A stretch of DNA of 64,000 nucleotides from Cerioporus squamosus (Eukaryota > Basidiomycota > Agaricomycetes > Polyporales > Polyporaceae): NCBI GenBank assembly GCA_022592435.1, contig JABYQS010000009.1, positions 62,001 through 126,000 on the forward strand, given 5' to 3'. Position 1 is the first letter of the stretch. Each line of letters opens with the position of its first letter. The notes under the pieces are model-generated. The model did no database searches. It was given only the letters and a program-made list of their open reading frames with translations, and was not told the DNA's origin. Shown piece by piece: positions 1 through 10,500 of this stretch. The position numbers and the translations under genes were made by a program.

Positions 1-1212
1 GCCCGCACCTCCTCGTCTGACATGCGCAACAAAGCACGCTGCCACACGGGAACCTCTTTGGCGTGGTTCACAGCCGCCTCGCTCGGAGACAGTGTAGTGG
101 CAGAGAGACGATCCTTGACCTCCTCCATTATGAATCGCACCGGCATGCCTTCAACACCGGTCCATTCCTGTACCGTCCTGCCGCGCAGGATTTCCCTGGC
201 GCGTCGCTGAGCATGACCAGCGAAGAGGAGCTCCGCGTGCTCCTTGTCCTTGCCGAAGAACTTGAGAGCAGCATCTAGCTTTTCCTGGCGGTTCTCGGAG
301 CTGGCAAACACAGCAGACGCCGCGGTGGCGGGCGGTTTGAACGTCGGGTTCTGAAGGTATCGAATAAAGTCCAGACGCATCGGGCGAGAGTCAACGCGTT
401 CCTTGCATGAGGCTTTGTATTCCGAGGATCGGTATCGCGCCACTAGGGGGAGGACGAAGGGCGAAGTAGCTATCCACTCGAAGATGTCCTCTTGGGTCGC
501 GAAGCCTTGCTCCCATCTGTGCATGGATAGATCGAAGAAGGCGACAATGTCGCGCATGGAAGTCGAAAGGTAGTACGTCTGTGGCGGGGCCGTTTGGATC
601 GGCTCTGCAAGCTGTTCCATAGATGCGCATCGTCACAACCCGCTCATCTCGCCTGATGGATGGTACGGCCTGGTGGGGTGAAAGGCGACGCACCTTCAAG
701 CCGAAAATATTGAAGGACAGCCCAGCGGTTTGTGCGAGCAACCCGAGGAAGAAGCCAAGGTCCCCATAGGATGTGTAGAACACGGTGCGGTCCCACTGGG
801 CGTGGTCCTCGCAGACGTTGACATCGACCTGGAAGAACACCTTCCCGTCCCCAAGCGTCAGTTCGGAAGCCTCCTCTCCGCCTCCCGCCATCGCACACGC
901 GCCGGCCACCTCCTCAAACGCATTGACTGGGATGGCGTAGTTGCTGGTGCGGTTCCCCTCCATTGGGACGCTGCACATCGCGCGCAGCGCGCTCTTGACC
1001 TCATCGAGTGTGAGTCGCTCGCGGGGCTCGCTCACGACGAAGTCCAGGTCACCATGGTCCGCCTTGCCCGGACATTCGGGAGAAACGGCCACATAGGTGT
1101 ACAATTCCTGCAGAATGGGTATGAGGTGTGATTTCAGCGCGTCGTAGAGGGCAGGAGGCATCCTGGGGAAGGTCGCGTCGGGGAGGAGGAGTTTGAACGC
1201 GTTTCCGCCCAT
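1..1212 (-). CDS. Nucleotidyltransferase-fold protein, partial (3' end beyond left edge)
   Basis: Two exons, 694-1212 and 1-611, joined by an 82-bp intron (612-693, donor GTGCGT, acceptor AACAG). Without the splice the frame breaks after FGLK; with it the protein continues as LAEPIQTAPPQTYYLS and stays open to the window edge. The start is the ATG giving MGGNAFK. A DLD triplet at residues 55-57 after a Gly-rich stretch, followed by QVDVNV with Asp at about 130, matches the three-acid pattern of the polymerase-beta-like nucleotidyltransferase superfamily. I recognise it only as a conserved fungal hypothetical protein; substrate and partners are unknown. The C-terminal part is helical and charged. 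It is divergent from the histone-fold gene at 1585, with 372 bp between the start codons. Confidence 0.7.
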
Positions 1213-1584
1213 CTTGAGTATGGTTAGGGGGTATCTGAAGGCAGAGGGGGTATAGCGGGTGTTGTCAAACAGAAATTATGCTTTATAGGCGAGCAGACAT
1301 CTCTGCAGCAATGACACCGGTCATGGTTTGCTGCAGCAGCCTGCAGCCTGCTGTGCACAGACCGATGTTGATTGTTCGCGCGTAGATTAGATCGCTATGC
1401 TGGTCTGCTCGAGATAAGATTACACAGCTGGCTTGACGCCCGGACAAGACTGCACCCTTGGAACGAACATCCGTCTTGACGCGTAGGAATTATCGTTTGT
1501 ACACGCTCCTCTGCATCGTGTTATTACGCGCTGCTCTCTCTCGCACCCCCAGCATCGCACAAAACTTGTCTCCTTTCATACACC
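1213..1584. promoter_or_regulatory. Divergent intergenic region, NTase-fold gene / histone-fold gene
   Basis: This 372-bp stretch separates two start codons on opposite strands, so it must hold both promoters. A CTGCAG-rich segment lies at about 1302-1352 (ctgcagcagcctgcagcctg). I see no convincing TATA box; the part next to 1585 is pyrimidine-rich, typical of fungal core promoters. Confidence 0.4.
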
Positions 1585-2997
1585 ATGGCTCTGTCGTCAG
1601 GCTTCACAACTATGTCGGCGGACGGCCGCCACTCTCTCGGCGGCACGACTTCAGGCTTCAACTCCGACATCGACGAGGAGGAGGTGGTGGACCAGCTGGA
1701 CTCCGGGCTGGATGAGGAGGAGTCAGACGGGATGGAACCGGAGGTGGAGGAAGAGGAGAGTGCGTCTGCTGCCAAAGGGCGGAGGAAACTGGGTGCTCGT
1801 ACGCCCGGCCATACACTCATACCACAAGACCGCCTAGACACCATGCTACAAGCGGAAGGTACGTGGCTCGTGCTTGACCCTCTACTTACCCGGTTAAAGC
1901 TTCAACATGGCTAGGTGCTGGGCCTCATATGTCCAAGGAGGCCGTGTATATGTTATCCATAGCTACCGTGAGTACATGTACTCCCCCGTATGGGCGGTTT
2001 CTGACGCCTGAGGGCCACAGGAGGAGTTCGTGAAGAAGCTGGCAGAGGCAGGCTATCAGCAAACGGTTTCTGAGAACCGTCAACATGTACAGTATCGAGA
2101 CATGGGTATGTCGCACTCGTGCCTATTGCTTGTTAGCTCCCTTACCTCTGCATATAGCCAATGTGGCGCACAAGCGTTCAGAATTCAAATTTCTTGACGG
2201 TACGCAGCGTGCCCTTGCGCACTTACACGCGAATCTCATATCAAACCAGACACCATTCCCAAACCAATAACTATCGTGGAAGCCATGCAACGCCGCGCAG
2301 CGAAGGAGCGTGAACTGCTTGAAGATGACCCTGCCATCTCTGCCGCTATCCCCTCATCTCCTCCCTTCTATCCCTTACAACCTGGGAGCGTCTCCATTGG
2401 CCCAAGTGCAAGTGCGAGCACAAAAGCGAAGGCGAAAACCAGGCAGTCCCTTGCTGCTAGTGCGCAGACCAACGGCCAGCAGACCAACGGCAGCGCAAGT
2501 GCAGCGGCAACTCCGTCTCCTAGTGTCAACGCGAATACTAGTGCCAGCGCAGCTCGGAGCTCCCGCCAACGTGACCGCCGAGGACGATGGAGCAACGCAC
2601 CATCCGCAAACGGTTCACACGAAGGGACGCCGAGCAGTACAGCAGGGACGGAGAGAAGTGCGCGTATCCGCAATAGGTCCACACGCGCGCGAGAAGCCGC
2701 CGAGGCCGCTCAGTCCCATGGTCGCAGCTCGCATGCGAACGGCACTTCCCCGCTGCACAACGGACACAGCGCCAGCACCCCTAATGCCGCCCACGGTGAG
2801 TCAGACCGTCTTGAAGATTCGGTAGCTAGTCGCTCATCCCGTTCCTGCCAGAATCCGCCAGCTTTGCTGGACAGCAGGAGCAATGGGCGCCGGGTCAGGC
2901 CGTAGGCCCTGCCAGCGGTTTCCTGGAAGACGGAAACGTGCTCGTGAACGGCAATACAGGACGGACAATCTACTCGCAGCAGCGCCCTCCAGCATAA
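1585..2997 (+). CDS. Histone-fold protein, Dpb3/POLE4/CHRAC type
   Basis: Six exons: 1585-1858, 1915-1967, 2021-2105, 2158-2199, 2250-2795 and 2852-2997; the splices close in frame to 381 aa. An acidic N-terminus (residues ~30-60, many Asp/Glu) precedes a CBF/NF-Y-type histone fold at about residues 75-165. The fold is recognised by the series IPQDRLDTMLQ, MSKEAVYMLSIATEEFVKKL and VAHKRSEFKFLDDTIP, the last being the typical end helix of the Dpb3/CHRAC15 branch. A long Ser/Ala/Asn-rich disordered tail follows, ending in GRTIYSQQR. The family forms H2A/H2B-like dimers in DNA polymerase epsilon and ISW/CHRAC remodelers. Whether this copy is the Pol epsilon or the remodeler subunit cannot be told from sequence. 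Confidence 0.75.
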
Positions 2998-3248
2998 CCT
3001 CGATAGGACTCGTCATATCTGCGTCTTTCTTCTCTTGGTGCAACTCTTCACTGCTATCCACACTTCTGTTGTCGTCCTCAATTCCACGGGAAACTCGCTA
3101 TCGTAGGTGTGTGCTCACACGACTCATGGATGTGCAAATGAGCTGGACATTCACATCAAAATGCAATAGGCAATAATGTACAGTGATATCGTATCGTACA
3201 CGAACGTCCTCGCAGTGCGTCAAGGTCCTTGCTTTGGGAACTCCGGGT

Positions 3249-3880
3249 TTACTCGACGTTCACCTGGACACTGCCGGTGTCCGTCGCCTTCGGGATCGTG
3301 ACGGTGAGTACGCCATCCGACAGCTTCGCCGTGACCTTGCTGCTATCCACGGGTTGCGGGAGTACTACCGTGCGGGTGAAGCTGGACGTTCCGGTGAACA
3401 CCCGCTCTGTCGAGATGGCGGTCTGCTCGGGGTTCTGTGGTGCTGTCACTGCAAACGAGTCGTCAGTTCTCCTGTCCGCGGAATAGAAGGAGGGCGTAGA
3501 GCGCACGTACCTTCGGTGGATGATGATGTGGGCTGCTGACCCTCGGTGGAGGCCTGGGCCTGTTGTGCCTGCTGGGGCTCGGCCGAGCGGCTGAAGACCT
3601 TGCCCTCGATGGTCAGCGTCCTGCCGCCGTCCCCGATGCGAACGTTGACGTTCTCCTTCTTGACCCCGGGCAGCTCTGCCTCGACGACGTAGGTGTCTCC
3701 TTGCTCGGAGACGTCGATGGCTGGCCTGATGGATGTTGGTGAGGTGAAGAAGGGGTCGTCGAAGAAGGCGCGTGTTGAGGGGTAGCCCAAGCTACCGTAG
3801 GTAGAGGGACGGCCCAATGGCTCCTCAAGCATGCGGAAGAGAGGGCGCAGCTCGCGGAAGAACTGGCGGGTAAGCGACAT
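3249..3880 (-). CDS. Small heat shock protein, Hsp20 family
   Basis: Two exons, 3511-3880 and 3249-3448, with a 62-bp intron (donor GTACGT); 189 aa. The alpha-crystallin domain begins near residue 50 (SIRPAIDVSEQGDTYVVEAE, then LPGVKKENVNVRI) and ends with the diagnostic TRTVVLPQPVDSSKVTAKL and GVLTVTIPK. A Gln/Ala/Ser-rich insert of about 35 residues lies between the third and later strands and the intron falls in it. This insert is common in fungal Hsp20. The protein is an ATP-independent holdase that forms oligomers and binds unfolding proteins. The promoter carries a TATA box and a heat-shock element. The 3' end converges with the histone-fold gene, 251 bp away. Confidence 0.9.
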
Positions 3881-3986
3881 GGTGATGAGTGGTAGAGTGA
3901 GAAGGGTTGTTGTGGTGGGTAGTGTTCGTTCGAGGGTATACGTATCTGCAGTGAAAGCGTTGTCGGCGGTGGGTGCTAAGGTGAAG

Positions 3987-3994
3987 CTTATATA
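3987..3994 (-). promoter_or_regulatory. TATA box of the Hsp20 gene
   Basis: On the minus strand the sequence reads TATATAAG, 107 bp upstream of the Hsp20 start codon, a normal spacing for a stress-inducible fungal gene. Twenty-two bases further upstream lies a heat-shock-element-like array. Confidence 0.65.
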
Positions 3995-4016
3995 CCTCAC
4001 GACATACGCACAGAGG

Positions 4017-4031
4017 AGAACTGTCCAGAAC
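4017..4031. promoter_or_regulatory. Heat-shock element upstream of Hsp20
   Basis: The 15 bases AGAACTGTCCAGAAC hold two nGAAn units exactly 10 bp apart, with a degenerate middle nTTCn unit (TGTCC). This is the gap-type geometry bound by Hsf1. Further GAA-type pairs at the same 10-bp spacing occur at 4167-4181 (GGAAG..CGAAG), and imperfect units occur at 4218-4235. Position just upstream of a TATA box and the Hsp20 gene supports the call. Confidence 0.55.
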
Positions 4032-4433
4032 TAACGGCTGGGCCCATGATTACCCCAGACCGCGGAGGAATGCCGCAGACCGTCGGCGTTCGTCCGCTTT
4101 CGTCATGGCACAAGTCATGCATGAGACGCGCCGACGATCCAGACAGATCCAGAGTCCGATCTCGCTGGAAGGTCGTCGAAGCGCCCGACACGTGGCTCTG
4201 CGACGTCTGCCAAGTATGGAAGGTTAGAACTTCCAAGTACCCCGAGGGGCAAAAAAACCACAGTATGCACGGTTCCCATGGCCAGGGGCATGATAGGTAG
4301 TCTGAACGGTATACAGGCATCACCAGGATATTCATGCGTGCACGGACAGATGTGATAAGATACAACTATGGTACACGAAAAATACTAAGAACCAAGAGCA
4401 TAATCAACAGTAAGATGCAAAAGAAATGTCCCA

Positions 4434-5825
4434 TCAGTCCTTCCCTGGCCACTCAACGACCCACAGAGCCTGGACCATGTGCTCTTGGTCGTCGTCGTCC
4501 TCGAACTTCAGCTTGTACATCGGTATCTGCTTGCCGTTCTGCCCGCCCTACAACAGCAAGTGATCAGCGAGGATCCTAGTACGGGCACAGGGTTATCAGC
4601 GCGAGGCTGCTCACTCGACTGGTTGCGTTCAGGTCTCGCGGGTTGGCGATGACCTCTGCACGGTAGAAGCAGCTCGTATCCGGATACAGCGCCATGACCG
4701 TAGATCCCGCAGCAAACTCCGGGTACGCGTTCAGATGCGTGGCACTATCGGGCGGTGCGTTCGGGTCTGGTAATGGAATGATGGCACGCAATGTTGTGTT
4801 GTACCGCCTGGATAGCATACGTGTCAGCGGGCCTCGCATTATGGAATGATGAATGGAGGGACGCACTGTCCTGGTGCACCATCCTCTTGTGGCTCGGGAT
4901 CCTGGACTTCGTAGCTGTAGATTTTCGTGAGCCACTACCCGCGTGAAAGGTCCAATGTCCATCCGACATACCGGTTCTTGTCTTGATTGATGCATTTTGT
5001 GACAACGGCAAGGATCCATTCCTCGTCTTTGCCACCGGTAGCACCATCGGCCTTGCTAGTGTTCGTGGGAGGATGGAAGGCGACTTTCCGCCCTTCCTGC
5101 AGAGGAAGCTGCGGAGCTAAGGCTTCTCTGCGTGCCTTTGGCTCGCGTGAGAAGGTGCTTGTTGTCTGTGGGCCGACTGAGGCCCTTGGGGGCACGGTGA
5201 TCGACATGGACCGTGTCGGCGTGGCCACTGCGGGCGTGGGTGCAGGCGCCACAGAGGGAGAGTGTGGTCTTGGACGCTTGTTGCGTTTCTCTACGGGAAA
5301 AAGTCAGTCGCGCTGGAACAGAGTGCATCGAGACGTGTTGACCTTGCATAGGTGGCTCGGGTGGTGCCTGACGAAGCGCGGTCAGGATCCCGATCTTCTC
5401 CAGAAGTTGGTTGGCGACCCTGATAAGTGAGTGAGTTGCGTGACGGATAAAGTACAAGGACGACACGTACTCGGCGTCGTTCTCTGCGTTGGCTTTGAGT
5501 TCGGTGAGGCCAGATATGAGCTTCTTGTATATGCTCTTGACGCCGTCAATGCCCTCGGCGGGGAGGGCATCATCCAGTGGCCATTGTGAGAGCAAGCGAT
5601 GTACGCGGCCGATGGTGTCGTCCCGCTCCTGCTCTTTGAGCATTAAATCGAGCTTGTTCAGCTCCGTCCTGGTCTGGCCCCAGCACTCGAGCTCTGCATC
5701 AAAATCGTCCGTTTCGTCAGCATCTCAGACACATGGTGGCATTCGCAGACTGTCATCAGGCACACACCGGCGTACTGACCTTCCGAGGACGCAGGCCGTT
5801 TGGACGCGCCCCGTCTGCTGGCCAT
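4434..5825 (-). CDS. SGF29: SAGA-associated factor 29 (tandem-Tudor H3K4me reader)
   Basis: Seven exons: 5780-5825, 5471-5693, 5343-5419, 4972-5290, 4867-4914, 4615-4807 and 4434-4547; all phases agree, giving 339 aa. The N-terminal half is helical, with LLEKIGILTALRQAP, a signature of the SAGA-binding part. A Pro/Ser linker follows. From about residue 200 the SGF29 C-terminal tandem Tudor appears (GRKVAFHPP, DEEWILAVVTK, RYEVQDPEPQ, AGSTVMALYPDTSCFYRAEV, YKLKFEDDDD, ending VVEWPGKD). It reads H3K4me2/3 and tethers SAGA to active promoters. The 51-nt intron 5420-5470 has no stop and keeps frame, so an unspliced form would also be coding. Confidence 0.9.
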
Positions 5826-6304
5826 GTCGGGAGGCGGTGGTATATTGCGGGCTGCGGAGGCGGCGCGCGGGTTTATGTGCGGGTGAGGTGAAACGGCGTT
5901 GAACTTGTGGTATTCCATCCGACACGCCGGTTCCGTTGCGGTGGTCCGGGAGAAAGTCCGCGAGTGTAGTTCGATCTCGATCGCCGGCGGTTAGTAGCAG
6001 CACGTGACCTGAAAGGTTCAATCGCTAGCGCCTAGGTGGCGACTCCCGTCTCTCAGTCCACGACCTCCACGTTCGATGATCCATCCTATCATCGGTCCAG
6101 GACACGAATACCGTACGTGAGGGCCCCATTTTAGGAGCGGTTATATACGTCGTAGCTCATGGCCCGGGAGGGATCACGCAGTACTCATCGCTTGGCTAGT
6201 ATGATTCCTATGCAGTCTACACTGGTACTTACATCTTACTTATACACTGATGAATGCGCAAACTATGTGGGGGCCCAAAGGTGTTCGTTCGCTATCGAAT
6301 GTCA
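5826..6304. other. Intergenic region between SGF29 (5') and translin (3')
   Basis: Both flanking genes are on the minus strand, so this 479-bp stretch is the SGF29 promoter plus the translin 3' flank. No ORF with family likeness and no clear TATA box were seen. Confidence 0.4.
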
Positions 6305-7343
6305 TTACCCTTTCGTCTCGGACTCCTTTGATGAGGGTGCGAGCTTCCTCAGCGACACATCGTAGACGACTGTTGGCGAGGGTTGCCGAGATAAAGTCAG
6401 AAAGAGGGGAAAAGAAAGGATTGCGTCTACGTACCTTCCTCTATCTTCTTAATATCATACTTCAAGCTGTCGTAACGGCGCCTCAAGGTATCGTTCTTGA
6501 GGTTGAGCTACAAGAGGGTGAGCAACCCGATCCATAGATCGAACAAGGGAGTCCTTACCATGGAGAATCCTGCAAAGAGGTCCTTCACAAACAACGAAAT
6601 CTTGATGGGCTGCTCGAAGTCACCAAGGGTGACGGCGTTGACGGCCAATCGCGACTGTTGGCAACGGTGAATATATAGAGTACGAGTCGCCGAAGGTTTG
6701 CCAGGAAGCACATCGGCTACTCACCAACTCGTTCACCATGGAGATTACTCCATGAAGATAGTCCTCGGCCGGCAGAGCCAGGCGCCCTTGCCATTCGGGT
6801 TTGACTGTAGAGTAGTAGGAAGGTGAGCATGATTTCAAAGCCTAAAGCGGAGGCCTCCGTACTTCCGATAGTCTCGGCCACCGCTGGGAGCGACAGAAGC
6901 CCGCCTGAGTGCAGGTATTCCACGAGCGTGGCGGAAAAGACGGCGTTGCGCAGCGAGTTCTGCCACATTTCTTTCCATTTCCAGAACTGGTCGGGAGGGA
7001 TGATATCAGCGAGCGCGGCGGTCGTTTCCCGGCAGCTCTCCAGGACCGGGCGAGCCGTGTCGAGCAACGCGGGCACTGGAGGTCGGGTCAGCAAAACTTG
7101 GCCAAGACTCAGTAGTTCTCAAACCATACTCTGCTCAGACCGTGTGGAATGTATGCGGTTCAGGATCCCAGCAAGGGTCCGGGTCTTCTTGTCGAATTCT
7201 GTGACTTGCTCCTTGATTTTCTGCATGCATATCGGCAGCGATGTCACCGTGTCCTACACCTGCAGCATCGCGACATATACCTCTCTGATCTCGAGCTCTG
7301 CATCGAGGATGCTGTTGATTTTTTCGACGTTGTCTTGATCCAT
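6305..7343 (-). CDS. TSN: Translin, single-strand nucleic-acid binding protein
   Basis: Seven exons: 7281-7343, 7130-7220, 6863-7075, 6725-6804, 6559-6654, 6435-6507 and 6305-6369; 226 aa, against 228 in human translin. The order of conserved blocks is that of the family: ILDAELEIREKIKEQV at the start, DQFWKWKEMWQNSLRNAVF, VEYLHSGGLLS, the AEDYLHGVISMVNEL helix, SRLAVNAVTLGDFEQPIKIS, and LNLKNDTLRRRYDSLKYDIK with VVYDVSLRKL at the end. Translin forms ring-like octamers alone or with TRAX (C3PO) that bind single-stranded RNA/DNA and process small RNAs. No TRAX gene is in the window. The start codon lies 229 bp from that of SEN1 on the other strand. Confidence 0.92.
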
Positions 7344-7572
7344 GGTGATGACTGCCGCAGCTGCAACCACACAGCGGCGCTTAAGTAGTACGGTGGATGT
7401 GGTCGGGGAACAAACAGGTGCAAAGAACGCGCTTGACGCGTCTCATTCCGCTCTCGCTGCAGGCGCCGTCTCGCTTCCGCCATCCGCCACCTCGGTCTCT
7501 GACTTGCCTGTCCTCCCCCTCCCCCTCCCCGCCTTCCCTGTACGCGACGCTCGTGCCCGACTCGCCAGGTCT
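7344..7572. promoter_or_regulatory. Short divergent promoter, translin / SEN1
   Basis: Only 229 bp separate the two start codons, so the promoters must overlap. The SEN1 side (7465-7545) is strongly pyrimidine-rich (runs such as cctccccctccccctcccc), typical of a fungal initiator region. The SEN1 reading frame is open back to 7342, so a longer SEN1 N-terminus is formally possible. Confidence 0.5.
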
Positions 7573-10500
7573 ATGGCGTCGCAGCCACCGCGCCCGGATG
7601 AGGTGAAGAAAAAGCTTCTCGAGCTCCGGGACCAGCCCGTGGCCATCGCGTCAGACGATGTCCTACGAATCGTATCGACCTACCTTCTTGGCAGCCTCAA
7701 GAAACCGGACAGCCTCGACAACGTCTCGCCAAAGTTTGGACACTGGTTCTGTTCTCAGGCAGAGGACCTCGCGAGGGAGGCGGCCACCTTCCTCATCCGC
7801 CTGCACGCGTACAACAGTAGCTCTGTGGACATATGGAGGGCGCAGCTGAAGCGCGTGCTTTCGCGTTGCTGCTACTGCGTCAGAGGAATGCATGAGGCCG
7901 AGACTATGTCTAGACACACGTGAGTCGTCCGTATACGTTTGTAGCAGCCCTTTCCTGCACGCAGGGATCATTCTGCAAGAGTCATGCCACTAGGTCCCGC
8001 GTTGATATGGTCGACGCAGGTTCTGGGGAGATATGACGCGAGGGAATATTCGTACCCTGCGAATGAGGCCAGGTCGTCGCTTGCTGCAGACAATAGCAAG
8101 GAAGAGTCGAAGCTCCGGAGGAGCGTGGTAGTGTTAAGAGAGGTAGTGGGTCCGCTCCAGGACAAGAGCCAATCTGGGAGACGTGCTTCTGTAGCCTAAA
8201 CAGCGACGGCGTGGCACAGGCTATTGCATCCAGTGTATACTCCATACGCGATGCGTTTACTTTTTGGAAGCCACCCGTCCTGCCTCTGCAATATGACGCT
8301 TACTGATATTTCGTGTCTACACAGATACTTCGGAGCGTTTAGTGACGATATTCTCAAGAACTTCTATAAGAGTTTTCACAAGTTCTTGGCCGATACTGTC
8401 GTCAAGCTGCTCGCGGAGAAGGGCTTTCTTGTGCAGGAGACGCGCGACTCTGGACGGACACTTGCAGATGCACCTCCTCCAGTCACCTTCCTCATGCTGA
8501 CATATCTGCAGATGCTCGAAGATGACCGTATTGCCACGCTACTACATACCTATTTCCCTCACGCTCCTGTCAAGTCCTGGCCGACCGACATTCCACCTCC
8601 AGTCCTTCTAGCATTACTCTTTGATGACACTGCAGAAGTGCGTTCTTGGGCGCAGAAACAGTGCACGCTATGTGAAGTCGCGCCAACACCAATGGAGAAC
8701 TTCCTCCCGGCGCATACGACCGTTCTCAAGGCTGTAGCCACTGCTATAGCATCTTCTCGTCCTTTGCGCGACTGCTTCGCGAGCGAATACAAACTCTCGC
8801 TCCTGCAGGACCAAACAACCATCTGGACCAGTTGGACGACTCTGCTTCGATTTGTGCCCATCGAGCTCTTTCGCTCTAGCAGATCCTTCGACCTTGATCT
8901 GCGTCATATCATCATAGGTCATCTGCACGACACTGGAAACCGTCAGCCATTTCGCTATCTTCAGTGTGTTCATGCACTAACCCATTATTCTCGGGTCTAC
9001 TCTCATACATACTATACACAACGCAATAGATTTCATCGACGTCCTGAAGAGCTTCATCATAGTTCTGCGCCGAATGGGTCCAGATATATGGCAGGACGAG
9101 GGCCCAGAGTACGCACATGTCGTCTTCAACTCGATCAAAGACAACACACGTTATGCGGACATCCTGTGCAACCTGGCTGCCCCAGTACCAAAGGACGACT
9201 GGCAACTCAAGTGGTTGGAGGTTTACGCTAACACCGTCGGCAAGCTCCCGGTGTTCAAGGATATTCTTCCGTCAGTGCTGCAGTTCTTGTGCGAGCAACT
9301 GCAGCATGTACGATTCAAGGCCGTCCGACCAAATGCGATGAGTATCGCGTCCAGAGTAGGTTGACCGTGTTACCAGCGTGTTGCAACACTAACGCCCTTC
9401 CACACAGCTCCTCTTCGCAGTCCTCTCCCAGCAAGGCAAGAGCGAGAGCTCGTCGCGGCAGGACCTTGTCCTGGACCTGCTCACCGTACATTCCGGGGTG
9501 TTCGTCAACGTCGCTTTCGGTAAGAGTTATGCGGACGAGGCCTGGGAGGATGCTCGGAAGCAGGCGCGACGGTTGATCGAGCGAGCGCTCATTACGGACG
9601 TCCGCAGAGTTGCGGCCGCTGTCACCTCGCTCTGCTCCGCGAGCAGCGATACGGCCGTTCCGTCTGGTCCCCTCATCCATGAGCGTGTCTGGAAGAACAT
9701 CTACGAAGGCATAGAGGGCAATGACTCCCAGGCGATCGCGTTGCTCTTGTCGGTTCTGCACCACGTCGCCCACATGGATGACCTCAAACCGGTCGCCTTC
9801 GAGGATACCTTCAAGAAGTCCAAGACACCCACGGCGCTCCAGGCGTCGCTCGTCGCTGTCAATACCGCGCTGTCTGTGCTCCGCACTGGCTTCAGGGACG
9901 TCCTCGGCCGCTACACCGACCTCAGCCCCGCGTCGGCTGCGGTCGGTCTCCTTGGTCAGGACGACGTCGTCAAGCATGTCATCTGCTTGATGTTCTCTCC
10001 GGTGGAGGCCCTCCAGGAGGCCGCACAAGGCCTTGTGGCACTCGCTTATGACGTCGACGGCCGTCTCGACTCTTTCCGTGCCCTTCTCGAACGCTGTCCT
10101 GGCGCGTCCTTCAGCGGTATTATCTACTGCCTACAGACATACAACCAGTATGCGACGGTCGTACCCGAGGCCTGCTCGCTCTCGCAAGCGCTGGCGCGCT
10201 GCTTGACGGACGTCATCGACTGTCTGTGCTCGAGGGCGTCGGGCCTCCTCGTCCAGGACTCCTACCTCAAGGCAGCAGGCGCGGTCCTGGAAGAGAATAT
10301 TCCGAAGTGGTGGCACCTGATGACGGACGCTCTTTGCGTCATCTTTGCGCACACGCCGAAGTGGGCGCGCTTCTTTGAGAACGAGGAGATGGTGCTGTGG
10401 ATGCGGGACGCGCTCATCTTCGGGCGCGACCTGCTCGCGCAGCGGCGGATACTGGAGGCCGGGGCGTTGGCGCGGAAGGACGCTGGCGGGGGGACCGGGC

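Larger units (their letters stand above)
3881..4433. other. Intergenic region: Hsp20 promoter and SGF29 3' flank
   Basis: It holds the Hsp20 promoter (TATA 3987-3994, HSE 4017-4031) and, near 4330-4433, the A/T-richer downstream flank of SGF29. An 84-codon open frame at 4046-4300 has no family likeness and I treat it as chance. Confidence 0.5.

Noticed and set aside
600..700. Apparent frameshift in the NTase-fold gene
   Set aside because: An 82-bp GT-AG intron (612-693) with good signals restores the frame exactly.
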